Shown piece by piece: positions 31,649 through 45,900 of a stretch of 64,000 bases of DNA. The notes below the pieces were generated by a model. That model was not told the DNA's origin. It saw only the letters and a program-made list of their open reading frames with translations, and ran no database searches. The stretch comes from Siderastrea siderea. Lineage: Eukaryota > Cnidaria > Anthozoa > Scleractinia > Rhizangiidae. A program made the translations under genes and the position numbers. Location: the NCBI GenBank assembly GCA_964030785.1, contig OZ034968.1:21297186-21361185 (forward strand), given 5' to 3'. Each line of letters begins with the position of its first letter. Position 1 is the first letter of the stretch.

Positions 31649-34600
31649 GTAAGGGATTGTTGTTATTTTGCGTTGTACTCAATATGAAGTGTGCTTTTAG
31701 CTCATGTTCTGGAATGTCATTCAGTCGCTCGATCTTTTAGTTAATAAGAGTTGCTTTCCAGACGGCATCTCACGAAAAACGGTTGCCATGTTCCGTGTCA
31801 CGGAACTGCTAGATTTCAGCTTGAGTTCGTATTAGGGCCTTTCAATATTGCGTCAAATGGACAATCTCTTTCTGTGCTCAAAAGAGCGTGCAACTCCATG
31901 TTTATGTTCTCCGTAGCATTTCGATAAAATTCAACTCAACTGTTCGCGAATTGCCTTTGCAGTTGTAACCACTGCGATAAAATTGAACCGTTTTTTAAAA
32001 CAAAACTGAAAGTCCGGCCACTGTGTCAGCTTCCTTTGAAGCTCTTTAAAAATATCGTTGAATATATTACTTTGAAGCCATGAAAGGTCTGATCAAAGAT
32101 CACGCATGCGAAGTCATTCGTTGTTTCTGTCATTATGTTGTTGAAACTTATTGTACGAAGAAACAATTCAACCTTTCTCCACAGCTGGAGTTTAATGTGA
32201 CGTTTGTTTACTTTAACTTTATGTTGAAAATTGAGTTGCACAGTTCACTTCGCCTTTTTGTTGTAAATAATGCACTCTAAATTGCTATAATTCAGGTAAG
32301 CGTTGCTTTTCGATCGGATGACTTTTCGTTCGTCTCTTCAAACGTGCCAGCTACAGTGTTAAGCTTAACTGGTTGATCCGGATTTCAAACTTTGCGTTAT
32401 ATGTATGTTATAAACGCATGTTTGATTTTGCACATGAATTAAATTGTGCCTCTACAATGCCATTATTTTGATCATTTCAATAGTTATACATAGACGGAGT
32501 TTTGTCATTAATAAGGAGGAGTGTTGTTATGCGATTTTGAAATGTCTTTCTTTTTTGTCAGGCGTAAGCTTGTCTGATCAGCTTGCTAAGATTAAAACTA
32601 ACGGCATTTTGTGTAAAATCGCAGCTTACTCTATTCGAATTCTGTCCCTTCCACAAGAATTTGAGTCCTCATTCTCCAGACAATGGCCGTTAGAAATTTG
32701 TATTGTTTTCATTATGTATGGCTTTATACATATCTAAGCTTATTGTATTTGTCATTATGTAATGTGTATATTGAACACTGGAATAATTTTGTTAGACCTT
32801 CATTATTTCACAATGAACAAAGAAGATGAGTTTTCATTGAGGGTATAGTCGACAAGTGGCAGCTGAGTCTGCTATTGCTAATAGGAAATGCAGAGGTGTA
32901 GTCTAATGGATTTAAAAGTGGGGTGAATATTATTGTCCTGGTGAGTGCTAAAAAGAGCTGTTGTTGGTAAGATTGACATTTTGATAACCTGTGCGCAAGT
33001 CACAATCAGGTTGCACCAATAGCAGTCCTTTTCAGGACTGCACTAAATTGCAGTGATCATACTCACCCTACTAGGGGTAAAGAATGGTCCCCAAAAGTAG
33101 CTTGCATCTCAGCATTTTTTAATCATGGCTTTTGTAACATGAGTATCGGCATCTTGAATTCAGGAGAATTATAAGCTTCCGGGAATCTCGAATTTGGAAA
33201 ATGGATGTCTCAAAAGTGTAGGAGATGTTAGTGTTGGTTATTGGCCCAGGCAAACATTCTTTGAAGCTGAACAGCAATTTAAATGCTTTATGTTTCCTCT
33301 GATAACCTACTATTACCAAACCGAGCCGACGTTTGAGTTGTGGGCTGGAATTATTTGACAAATGAGTCTCATGCTTGTAAATTGTCTTGGTCTTGAATTT
33401 TAAAACAAGGGTATCAGCATCTCCCAAAGTCTCGGATTGACCGTTCTGTACCCCTCCTATTTATGACATGGCTCCTGGGTGTAGTTTACTGTGTTAATAA
33501 ATGATTGCAATCAGAAAAAGGGAAAAGTAATAGGTGGTAAAAATTGAAACATGAGAAATTTTACTTTCTAGAGATATTATTAAATAAGTGCATTAGGTTA
33601 TTGTCTGTCAGCTGGAATCATGCATTTTCATTGGCTGCATGTGCATGTACAATTGTAATTCTGGTGTTACAAACTGGTATGACTTATATGCACACTTGCA
33701 TGTGAGGTTGCATATCCTATCAGAATCTCAGGAAAGCTTCTAGGAAACAAAGGCCACAAGTAAAGTTGGTTTCCTGGTTCCAGCTATCCATGAATTTTGA
33801 TTGGGTTTTCAAAACCCCACGATAGAATATAGAGCTAGCATGTTCTCTGGCTAGAAATATACGTGTAAAGAAATAAAATCTGAGCTTTTGGTTGTTGGGC
33901 TACAGCCTTTGATGGATAATTCTTTATCCATCCAGCCGAAAGCTCTGATTTTATTTATTTAATATATTTCCAGCTAGAGAACATTTTTATTAATTTTAAT
34001 TTTAATTTTATCCCATTTTCTTTGCACAAAGTAATATAAACAAATGTGTCTTATGTGTCTTAATGTGTCTTATCTTGGCTGTGCCTCAAAGTTTAATAGA
34101 ATGTAGATCATCTCATATTAATAGTCACCTTTTGTGAGTACAGTTGAACCTTGATTGTTTGTACTCATTGAGAGTACTGAAAGTAGTCCAGATACAGTAA
34201 TCAAGATTCCAGATAATTGAGAAGGGTGAACATCTTGAGAGAATCAAACTTGAAAATATTGAGCTCAAAATGGGTGGCTTTAAAAATGTAGGGTTTGATC
34301 ACACTAGTTACTACATGTAAGCTACCTTATTCATGCTTATATATTTTCGTGTGTCTTAATTTTCGTGATTTTTGCGAGTTGAAGAATTTGCGAAATTAAA
34401 GACACTTAACACACATGAAAATTAATACCCTCATTGGAAATTTACAAAATCAAACATATGAATCAATAAATGTTATTAACAAGTTGGTACATGTACCTAC
34501 TTTCCAACCTACCCACAACCGTTTGTGGCAAAAACAAAACTTTCTCCAGTACGAATACATGTATGGTACCAAAATGAAGTAGAGGTCTTCCAACACAGCA

Positions 34601-34691
34601 CAGTTCTAATTACCAATGTTTTTTGTTTTGGGCATGTGGACATGGGCCTTTTCTGAGTCGTAATTGTTTGTCATTGTTTTTTTTTTTTAAG
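31649..34691. other. Candidate first intron of talin / upstream region
   Basis: No coding exon was found. It contains a foldback at 33838-33985. The acceptor just upstream of the talin start is TTTTTTTTTTAAG at about 34680-34691. Confidence 0.35.
33838..33985. repeat. Foldback repeat with ~47 bp arms
   Basis: AGCATGTTCTCTGGCTAGAA through AATAAAATCTGAGCTTTTGG is complementary to CCGAAAGCTCTGATTTTATT through CCAGCTAGAGAACAT. The loop of about 45 bases is itself partly palindromic (GGATAATTCTTTATCC). Confidence 0.65.
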
Positions 34692-34727
34692 GTAACAGGC
34701 AGATAAAAAAATACACAACCCTTCAAC

Positions 34728-36949
34728 ATGGCACTGTCACTGAAAATCAACATCGTAAAGAATAGTTCTGTCAAGACAATTCAGGTATACTGAAGTGATA
34801 TGTTTATGTTGTACTTGGCTGTAAATATTTATTTAAAAAAAGTTGTCCTTGAGTAAAATCGTGATCAGGGCTGTGAACATGGTAAGGGCTGGGAGCTTGG
34901 GATTTTCCAAGGGTATTATGATATTGAGCCCAGCTACTCTGGTAGACAAACAAGGTATTGCTGCATTTGTTTTCTGCTGGATTCTTTTCTTCATAGCAGA
35001 AAGGTGGCGCTGTAGGGTTGCTTGAAGCAGACCCAGACAGTTGCTTCATGCTGTTATGGTGTTATTTACAAATTATATATCGAGGGCTTGAATCAGTTTC
35101 AGCTCATGTGCACCTGTGTGGCTTGAATTCCCTGTGAGACACCTCTTCTAAGGGCCTGTTTACAAGAAGGTAGGGTAGGGTTACCCTAGCCCTCTCATGT
35201 TTCAAAAGTGATTGCATGATGTACATAAAGCCCTAAGATTTTCTGGCACATGCAAATTGGTGTGCTTGCATAAACTGATTTTTTTCTTTCAATGTAGGTC
35301 CACCACAAGCAATAGCTCTTCACAGTGTTATTATTTACAGTACTTTATGTTGGTTGTTTTTTAGTTCAACCCAGAAGCAACTGTAGCTGAGGCACTGAGG
35401 ATCATAAGAGAAAGAGTTTATGATTCTACTCCAGGAAAAAGTAAGGAAAAAACCCATTAACCTGTGTTTTTGCCAATTTATGTAGGCACAGATGTTTGTC
35501 CCTTTCACTGATAATTACAAATGGATTCAGTTTGAATGTAACTTTGCTCAATTGACTTAAAACACATATTGTGTGTAATTCAGGGGTCATATAGATCATT
35601 CGTTTTAAATTTAGACTAAGACATTGAAACTTTTTCAAACTTTTTCAAACTTTTCAAGTCTCAGAGTTTCAGATTATGTGGCTTTCTCTTTGGGTTTTTG
35701 TTCAAGCTACATTGCAGGGTGTCTTTGTCAGCTCATCCTTGTCCATACAGTAGTAACATTCTTTTTGTCAAGTACAGTGAAAGGTGGACATATTAGCCTT
35801 CTCCAAATGAGCTGACTGCCAGCTTATTTGCCACCTGTTTGTCGTATAGGGTATTTTGGACGTTTCTTTCATGTTATTGTCAGGGCTGTTCTCTAGAGTA
35901 GTGCCTGGGGGGCCTCAGTCAACTGACTTTTTTCGTCTGCAGGCAACTAGAAAAACTTATTAAATTTTCGTTAAGCATAAGGGCTATGCACCATGCATGC
36001 ATTTCATGTTTGGGAATCTTTGGGCGCCCTGTGTTCCTCTCAGAGCTCAGCATTGATGTTTTTCTGTGTGTGTAGTTTCAGATTATGGCTTGTTTCGTCA
36101 AGATGATGATCCATCAAAAGGCAAATGGCTGGAACCTGCTAGAGCCCTCAACTTCTATCCACTCAAGTCTGGTGTAAGTACACAGTATAAGAGCCCTAGC
36201 AAAATGGAAACCATATCTCATTTGGTTACATACTACACAGCAAACATCAGTAGAGAAAATTGTGCCACGACGGCAAACAGTCCCATGTGGTCAACTGGGA
36301 CAGTACGTTTTTGTTGTCAGCAACGAACTTTCTTGTTCACTCACCTGAGGGACGAGGGGTGTGGCCGACAAATTGCAACAACAATTTTGTTGCGCTAAAA
36401 GATGATGCTGTGTAATGTGGATGTGCAATTCTTGCATTGCAAGTTTTTTTAACCAAATCACGAATTTTGCTCAAGTTGTGTTTTGTAACATACCAGTCAT
36501 TAATTTATTGTGCAACAGCTACCCAAAACCTTATTCGCTGCCCCTGTTACGCTAAAAGTCATCCCAGGTAGCATACTGCACGTTAAAAAATTGACGCTGA
36601 ATTGCACTAAAAATCGTTGTCGTGAATTGTCCTGTGTAACACCACCTTTAAGCACCTACAGTGCTGTAAGCAAGGCTAGCTTTTGAAGTACATGTCATAC
36701 TTAACCAGGCAGCTACATGTACACATACTTTTTTTTTATCAAAAACTAAGCTGAAAATTAAAATGAATTGGTGTATTGTTACTTTACACAATGTAATTGT
36801 TTTGCAAGTTGTTGACTAAGACAGAAGTTTCAAGAGTTTTGAGTTGTTTAGTTAATGACTCCTATTTTTTTCAGGACATGCTTGAATACAAGTCTAAAGT
36901 CAGACATTTGAAAATAAAATTCATGGATGGCTCTGTTAAAACTCTTCAG
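34728..36949 (+). CDS. TLN: Talin exons 1-4: F0 ubiquitin-like domain and start of F1
   Basis: These exons encode residues 1-102: MALSLKIN, the helix AEALRIIRERV, and the conserved DYGLFRQDDDPSKGKWLEP ending F0. LKIKFMDGSVKTLQ begins F1. ATG 34728 is the only reasonable start, because it precedes the conserved ALSLKI by nothing and follows an in-frame-poor A-rich leader. F0 binds Rap1 in other animals. Confidence 0.93.
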
Positions 36950-39900
36950 GTGATTATTTTACTCCTGTGGCATGTTGGGTAGTGTTCTCTTCTATCTTCT
37001 ATATCCAGCTGTAGATGTATTTACTGGGCTCAATACTAACATTAGCCAGCTAGACTCATTTTGGATTTTGCATAGCTGCCAGCCATTGTGGCTAATTCAA
37101 AACAAAAATTACTACAGACATGTAAATGATTAGTGAACATTGATTAATTTTTAGTTGCCTAGTTATAATGTTTATTGAATACTACACAATGTTATCTTTT
37201 GTACTACATTGTAGGTTAGTGAGCATCAAAATAATTAGGACTTACAGTCAAACCGGATGTTCTTTTGATGGCAACCTTGCAAACTTCCGCCGCAACCTTG
37301 GTAATTTGATTGACAGTTTGAGTGAAGCAAGTTGCAACCCGCGCGAGCAAGTTGCAACCGTTTTCAAATTTTATTTGATGTGTAAGTTGCGAATTTTGTG
37401 GGTTTTATGGCTCACATACATCGTAATCATCCCACTTCAGTTGAGAAAAGGGAACAAATAATTGCCTTGTGGTCGTCTGGCACAAAACAGGCACAAATCG
37501 CGGAAGTTGTTGGATTATCGCCACAAACTGTATCCAATATTGTGAAACATTTTCTGCAACATGGGACGTATTTTCCCGGAAAACCTGGTTGGAAAGAACG
37601 AACGGTTTCTACTCCAGAAGTCGTTGAATTTGTGGAATACTGTAAAATAACTAAACCTAGTACTTACAATTCAGAAATCAGGCAAGCTCTTGTTGGCAAC
37701 GGAATATGTACGGCCGCCAATGCTCCCTCTTGTTCTAAAATTAGCGACATTTTGAGGCAAGACCTAAATTTCACTTTCAAAAAACTTTCCGTTTGCCCTG
37801 AAGAGTCGCTCAGCGAGGAAAACCTCATAAAAACGCAAGACTACATTATGTTCATGGCTGGAGTTGACCCGTTAAAAGTTCATTTTTTTGATGAATCATC
37901 AGTGACCAAGACAACACCAAATCGAAATTATGGGCATAGCAGTAAAGGGCAGCCAGCTATTGAAGTGAAGCGCTATTCTTCAAACGCTACCTACACAGTT
38001 AACCTCCTTCATAGTTGTTTTGGAGTAGACTATTCCAACATATTGGAAGGGCCATCTAATGGCCTTGAAATGCTCCACTTTTTTGAAGAAAGCATGGATA
38101 TTGTAGACCCAGTTTACGGTAATCCTGTCCTTGCGAATGGTGATATTATTGTGATGGATAATTGCGGTTTTCATCACAGACGATTTGCAGAAGATGAACT
38201 ACGAAGAATGCTCGGACGCCGTGGTATTGAACTTGTATTTCAGCCGCCTTATAGTCCCGATTTTAATACGTGTGAATTTTGTTTTAGACACATGAAATTA
38301 TTCTTAAGAAAGAATGAACAATTTTCCCAAAATTACACTGAACTTGCTATTATCGAGGCTTTGCAAACAGTCACGCCAACAATGTCCCAGAAGTTCTTTC
38401 AGCATTGCGGATTTGTCATTTGAAGTTAGTTAACATGTTCAAGTAAATAAATAAAGTCATTTCCTTTAGTCATAACAAAGCGTGTCAAATTAGCGAACAC
38501 TATGCACTGAAATTCGTGGCAACTTGATGTAGTTTAATAACTTAATCTTCAGGAACAGTGTAGGTTATTTGTGAGTTGATTTTCGCTGGAACTTTATGTA
38601 TACATATAATATGTAAACACAGCTGTATTCTTGTTAATGTTTTTTTTTATTAAAAGAACTCTTACATTATTATTCTGAATAAGAAAAAAACAATTTATAT
38701 CATCAACAGCAAACTCGGCGCCTGAGTTGGCGACGGCCACGTTTTCAAATTGTAAACAAACATGAAGTTTTTAATTATTCATTGTATGGCATGTAACGCA
38801 ACATTTCCTCGTCATGAAAAACTAACAACACGTTCCCCCAGTTTGAACTCAACATAAACGTTCTCTACCTGAGATTGCTTGAAACACTTATCGCTTAACT
38901 CTTCCCGCAGTTGTTACTATCAGTAATGGCAACCGCTATTGTTGCGAGTTCGTCCAAACTACATTTTTGTTTTACTGAAACAGCCTTTGAGCGATTATGA
39001 TTATCCTCCGATTCACTGGAACTGTCATATTTTCGGCGCTTTTTCCGAGACTTCTTTGACCGGCTAGACTTCTTGCGACGATGAGATTTCTTCTTTCGAC
39101 GCTTATGTTTTCTTTCAGGCGACGACTCCGACTCTTCGCTACTTTCAGAGCTAGGACTTCTTGAGCTTTTCTGTCTTCGCTCTGTTCGCACAGGTGACAC
39201 GGCAAAATTAACTGTTGTTTGATTCCCATTTGCGCTTGCCTTTACATCTACTGGGGCATAAACCTCATTCATGATTTTTCTTTGTTTATCCAGTAACGAT
39301 GTAAATAGTTCTCGGTCGCTAATTGAGTCTGCACGTAGGGGAATTTTATTAGCACAAGCTAATCTCAATGTTGCAATGTCCTTTTGTAATTCTAGTTTTC
39401 CTTTTGCCGTTTTTATGGAGTATTTCTCTGGGAAGGCTTTAGCCAGTCGCGGAGTTATTGCTGATGAGAATGCCGATATTGATTTGGACTGAAAAGAATC
39501 GAAGTTCTTTTTTTCCATTGTTACAGTGTCAATTTCTTTCTGAAGGTCTTTGAGTTGTTTTTTCATGTTCCTTATTTCCTCAAAATATTCAGGATGTTTT
39601 TTCTTTTGTCCACAAGAAATATATGAATTACAAGGTGGCGATTTGCATGAACCGTTCCCGCGGTTTCCCTCAGCCCTGTGGCCACGAATGTGACAATTCC
39701 CGCATATCATGGTTGCGTAGCCGCCAACGCGTGGCGGCTCAACTACATCAATTTCGAGTTCTCAAATGTGTGTTTCGACAGCCAACTTGCTGTCGTTAAG
39801 ACTTTGAAGCTTCTGTGTAAGCTGATTTCCTTTGGAAATTTTCCAGTCGCAGACGTCTTCCACCGCCGATCTCTCAGAATTTACACTGCTCGCAAACGAG

Positions 39901-42900
39901 GGAAGAAGGCTCTTGGGTTGCGTTGTTGAAGTGCTTTCCGCACTTGTCCCCGCCAAATTAGAGCGTCTTTTCAGCAAAAACGGCAAGTCACTCTCCCTTA
40001 CCTTTAAATGGACACATCGGTAAATTTCTGATCCGCAAGGCGAAGCGTTTCTGAAGGCTTCCAATACATGTAAAGTCTCATCCCTGTCGATATTTATAAA
40101 CGTTTGTAATGACACATCCTTGTAGGATACTACTATTTGTTCGTTGCCTACACCTCGAAGAACTGGAATAGCTTTTTTCACGCGATCAAGAAGCTCGTTG
40201 TAGTTGTTGACGGGCTCCTCAACGTAGAAACTGGCAAATCTATCCTCAAAATACTGTAGCAGCACCTGAAACATTTTGTAAATCACAACAAGCCGTAACC
40301 ACAAGGTCAATGAACTGACCAACTTGCTCGCGCAGGTTGTAACTTGCTGGCGCGGGTTGCAACTTGCTCCACTCAAACTGTCAATCAAATTACCAAGGTT
40401 GCGGCAGAAGTTTGCAAGGTTTCCATCAAAGGAACATCCGGTTTGACTGTAATTAAGTCTTTATTTACCAAATGTCTGTTATTATAAGTTAATTTGTAAA
40501 GTTCATTTTTACATTTTAATTAATTAAAAATAAAATTGCAGCAGCCATGAACTTGCTCCAGTTTGTTTTGTATTAACTATGAACTGGTGACTTTAACTAG
40601 AGTAATGTTGCTTTGTTTCTGATTAATTTAGATTGATGACAGCCACAATGTTGGTCAGATTTTAGACTCTGTTTGTATGAAGATGGGTATGTATTGTGAC
40701 TGTTGTTTTTTTTCTATGTAAGCTCGGTCAATGTGATACAAGAAAGCTAATTTTGGATATGCTGCCCCAGACAGTAGATTAAGTACATGTAAATTAGAAA
40801 AGATAACAGGTTAAATTCAATCAAAAATAAAATCCATCAAACCTAGTTATTGACTACATTATAATTATTAATTTGAGAGTTGGGTTATGGTTACACAGTC
40901 ATTTATCTTACTGACACCCCAGTACATGTATGTTTCATTAGGTATTGGAAATGTTGAAGAGTTCTCACTACTTGTTGAGGGCCAGAAAGAAGAGAAAGAA
41001 GAGTTAGACAAAATGGGGACAGTAAAACGGGTATGCTTTTAACTGTATAAACACAACAACCACACTCAGTAGTAGAAAGTATTCATACTTTCAACATGTA
41101 CTTTCATTCACTTTCTGGAGAATAATGGTCATTCTGTAACCATTCCATGAGCAATGGTCTCCTCTTACATGTATCTACATGTATAAGTACATTTAATTGC
41201 TGTATTTCTGCTGTGAATGTTCCTGCTGTAATGGTGATGAGTTATGTTATTAGCCTTGGTTTAAAATTAGCAAATTTCAGACATTTAAATGATGTGTTCA
41301 ATGGTATTATCTGTTACTGATTTATTTTTGTAAAATCAGGACAAGTCTGTAAAGGATGTTTCCTTGAAAAAGATGGAGGAAAGAGACAAGAAAAAAATGG
41401 ATCAGCTAAAGAAAAAACTCCATACAGATGATGAAGGTACATGTACCTGTGCATTTTTCACTCAGTTGTGTTTTTTTCAAAGGTCATAACTCTTCACATA
41501 CATGTAGAAATGTTGTACATTTTGGAAAGTTGTTTATGCCAGTCTTTCATTTGCATCAAGTTTTGAAACACAAGTCTCAAAACCCTCTTCTGTAAAATCT
41601 TGAGTCCCGGTCGTGCACAAATTTTAAGAGTCCTGCTAAGTGCCATTTAATCGGCATTCTTTGTGGCTTCTGTTTCCAACCATTCAATACAAACTTAACC
41701 TTGTACTACACATTTTGTGATCTAAAATCCAAGTACATTATTTTACAAAATAATTTAATTGAGCCTTAGCAATCGTTTTCAAAAAAATGTACTGGTTTGC
41801 AACATGGGTTCCATTCTGTTTTGAATGATTTTCGAGAAGAGATCAACAATGCCCTAATAATGTAATTTTCTGTTGCTGTTTTGTTTTCTAGTTCATTGGC
41901 TTGATCATGATAAAACTCTCAGAGAGCAGGGAGTTGATGATACATGCACAGTTCTGCTCAGGTGAGTTTTTCTTTTCTTGTTGCTTTGATTTAATGATGT
42001 TTCTGACCTACAGTAGAGCCATGCGTTGGTGATTTTGGTTGAAGTACTTAGAGCAGTTTTCAATTGAGTGTCGAAAGTAATGTTGTGTTTGCTTTGGTTT
42101 TGCTTTACTTCGCTTTCTGATTGGTTAAAAAAGCTCGTGCCACTTTCTCAGCCAATCAGACGAAAAACAAAAACCAATCATCACTTGCCTGCACGCGTTT
42201 TCCCGCGCTAAACGCTAATTACTTGTACTTGCTTCGATTTCTGATTGGTTTATTTTGTGTTTTGTTTCTTCTGTGATTGGTTTGAGTAATTACTTTGGTT
42301 TTGGTTTTACGACACTCATTTGAAAACCGCTCTAAAATGCAAGGAATTTCTAGGTTTTTCCCTTCTGCTTCAGACCTTTACACTAGTATACATGTAGTCT
42401 GTGTAACTCAAACATCTAGGTCTGCTGCACATGTTAGTGGGTTTGAACAAGTTGCTGAACAAATTTGCAAAATGTTATATGGGTAAAATATCTGCTTAAA
42501 AACTGCATGTGCATGGATGGAAATACTGGAATAGATGAAGATCAGTGATTTGCCAATAAATTTACCAGCCAAGAATAAATTGAAATTACAAAAAAACCAA
42601 AACAAAACAAAACAAAGGACAAATTAGGAAAAAAAATCTTTGGGGTGTGTTCTTTGAATGTAAGGAAAGTGTCGCACAAAAATTTAAGCAGTTTTGGGAA
42701 TAGAATGGCATAAAATTTGGCAAAAGATGGTTATGCTCTCAGTTCTTAAAATTTTTTTGTACTTTTTTTAGGCTTTGCTATCAACTGAAACTAAATTAAT
42801 TATTATCATGAAGAAAGGATCCTTAAGCCACAGTGCAGCTACATGTACCCTGTAGTGAGTTCATGAGCTTCTGTTAATCTCTTTAGGCGGAAATACTTCT

Positions 42901-45900
42901 ACTCAGATCAAAATGTTGATATCAAGGACCCTGTTCAACTTGGGTTGCTTTTTGTTCAGGTAAATAGCTACATTGATTGTACTTTATCCTCTCACTCCCA
43001 GCAATGAATGAGGGAAAAAAAACAATAAAAAATTCAGTAAAATCCTGAATGGTCTTTAGTAGAAATATCTGGTTCATTTTTTTATTATTAATTCATAGAA
43101 GATAAAGGTAACATTTTATTCTTGTGTTCATAAGTGTAGAGATGGTATCTTAGATGGAACCCACCCTTGTACACAGGAGGAAGCAACGCAGGTATTGTCT
43201 GATATAAGGCACCGTAAACACCGGCGTATAAGCTGCACTCACAGATACGTTCACCTCGAGTTTAGAAGTTCAAGATTTGGAAAAAAAAATTCTGTCATTG
43301 GCTGAGTCATTGGCTGAAGTGAAGTCCTTTTCACTATGGATCGGTGATTCAATTTGTAGTCTGAATAACACTCAAGTAGCATTTTAATCCTTATAACAAG
43401 TATCAAAAAGGTATGTAAACTAAGGTACTTAAACACAAGACCGCTTTCCCCAATAAACTTTTCCCCAGCATTTTTCCACTTAAAGCTATTCAACAACGAA
43501 GAAACAGTAGGCCATTTACCATGCAAGTTCTCGAAGATAGCATGGTACTGTTTTGACTTTGTTTTGGGGATGATTCATGGAAAATTACAGATTTTTTTTC
43601 CAGATGCTCTTTCAGATAAGCCGAACCCCTGATTTTGCGCAGAGGTTTAGGGTAAAAATGTGCGGCTTACATTCTGGTGTTTACAGTAATTAATACAGTA
43701 GACCTCTGCCACATCAAACTCTTAAGGAGAAATGGAAAATTGTTCAAGACAGCAGAGGCTTGAGATATGTACATGTAGCGGGTTTGGTGTCAGCTTTGGT
43801 ACTTTTTTAATAGAACTGGTGACTGATGGCTGAGTTGTTAGCACTGACATAAGCTGTCTACAGTGTATGCTGTTTTTGATGTTGTTTTTATAAGTGAAGA
43901 AGATGTCCACCTCAGGACCGTAATAGGGTACTCCCATCCAAAGACTTTTTCAAATGTCTGGCTTTTTCAAATAAGGTCCATTACCTTTTCTCCCTTCCTG
44001 CTAACCTATCCATACCTCTCTTTTTATTTCCCTCAGCTTGTTGGTATCCATCATTATTGCTCCCTGTCAGTTTTTTCACCTTAAACCTTTTGTTTGTCCC
44101 TTAGCTTCCAGCTACAGTGTATGTATCATTATCTCTTACCTCACCTTACCTTTTCTTTTTGTTTTTCCCTCAGTTTGTAGGTATTTGTTGGTGTTAATCA
44201 CTCTATGCCTGCTTCTTACCTGACCTTAACTTTCTGGATTTCCCCTGGCTTGCAGCTTAAATCATCGTTGTTACTGCATGGCTGTTTACTACCTACATAG
44301 TTTTCTTTTCATTCTTTCCTCGTGTTGTAGCTAGTCGTCATTATTGCTGTCTGCCTGTCACTCATGCTACCTTTACTTTTTATTTTTCTTCCTCAGCTTG
44401 CAGCCATCCAGATTCAGGTTCAGTTTGGTAACTTTGATGAAGCTAAATACAAGTTTATAGAGTAAGTCGTGAACAAACGTTGTTCTAATTATTCTTTGTC
44501 ATTTAAACATAACACACCTAAGCAATTTTAAAGATCAGATTTTTGTAATATCATTTTAAGTTCTAGTCAGATTTTTAGTTGCTACTCAGTTGCTGCTTCT
44601 ACTGGAATTTTGAATGTGCATGTACTGAATTGTTAAGGACTATTCTGTGAAAAGCAAAATTGACCAGCGGCATAAAGCATCTTAAATGATGGTTATGAAC
44701 ATTTGCTGCTGACTTTCTGTGAAGTAAAAATGTTCTTTAATGAAGAACTGAACTGCGTCAGCCACTACACGTGCTGTACCTCACACTCTTGCCATTGACT
44801 AAAACTTATTGAAAATCTTGTCATTGTCATGTACATGTAGCATGCCACAACAACAGTATTTGTCTGTTCTTCTCTATAGCTTAAAGGAATTCCTTCCAAA
44901 GGAATATGTTAAATCAAAGAACATAGAAAAGAAAATAAAAGAGGTGAGAGGAAAGCTTTTTCTTAAAATTAGTTTTTATAACCAAATTATTTGTCAGAAA
45001 CAGGTGAGAGTAACATTAGGTGACCAAACAAAAATCAAATCACTTGTACTTGTCAGTTCCTTGGGTGTTAACTAAATAATGAAGTACATTCTATTAAAAA
45101 TTGCAAATACTAGATTATGATATACATGTAATCACCGTGGAGGTTGTTGTTTTCCAAGTTCCATAGTTGAATCCTAATAACTTAGCAGTATGTTTACAGT
45201 TTTATGTTTCATTTGTGTGTTCTCCATTTACATGTGTATTGTATCTTCCCTTAGTTGTAGTTAATTTAGTCAGGAAACTGCTGAAATAGGTGCAGCAATA
45301 CTGCTAACTCGGATGTTCCTCTGTAAATAAATAAGTAAATATCAGTCAGTCAGTCAGTCAGTCAGTCAGTCAGTCAGTCAGTCAGTCAGTCAGTCAGTCA
45401 GTCAGTCAGTCAGTCAGTCAGTCAATCAATCAATCAATCCACCAATCAAAGCAAAGTACAGTTTAACTTGGCCTATTGACCTTCTTGAGCTTCTTTTTCT
45501 TTCTGGAAATGACTTTTCTTTGAAATAATTTTGTATCAAAAACTTAACCCAGTTTGAAGTAAATGAAATAGTATGTGCTTGAGAGCGTGCGAGAGAACAT
45601 TGCCATTATAGTGATGCTAGTCAGTGAAGTGGGAGGGACTGTAAGAATATGATTTTGTATGGATTAGCATGAAGTTCAAGTTAACAGAGGCTTGAGGTAT
45701 CCAGATTTTACTGTAGAGGTATTGTACACTGACTGCCTTTTGTTCATTGTGTGTTGTAGGAGCACAGGAAAGTCTCAGGACATGATGAGTTACAGGGAAA
45801 GTACAAGTACGTGCAGCTGTGTAGAGGATTAAAGACCTATGGAGTGACATTCTTTCTTGTCAAGGCAAGTCCTTAGAAATCACCATCAGTGATTTGTACC

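Larger units (their letters stand above)
37245..40449. mobile_element. Two-gene Tc1/mariner-IS630-type transposon with long TIRs
   Basis: The ends CAGTCAAACCGGATGTTC and GAACATCCGGTTTGACTG are flanked by TA (37243-37244 and 40450-40451). Inverted repeats run about 115 bp with roughly half a dozen differences. Inside the repeats, AGCAAGTTGCAACCCGCGC-like subrepeats occur twice on the left and three times on the right. The left gene (plus strand) is a DDE transposase. The right gene (minus strand) is an unrelated zinc/RS-like protein. The genes converge, leaving 38424-38894 between them. Confidence 0.9.
36950..40631 (+). other. Talin intron 4, mostly one transposon
   Basis: 3,205 of its 3,682 bp are the two-gene transposon at 37245-40449. 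Without it the intron would be about 475 bp, similar to its neighbours. Confidence 0.9.

Noticed and set aside
45342..45439. CRISPR-like or regularly spaced repeat
   Set aside because: It is a simple tetranucleotide microsatellite with no spacers.
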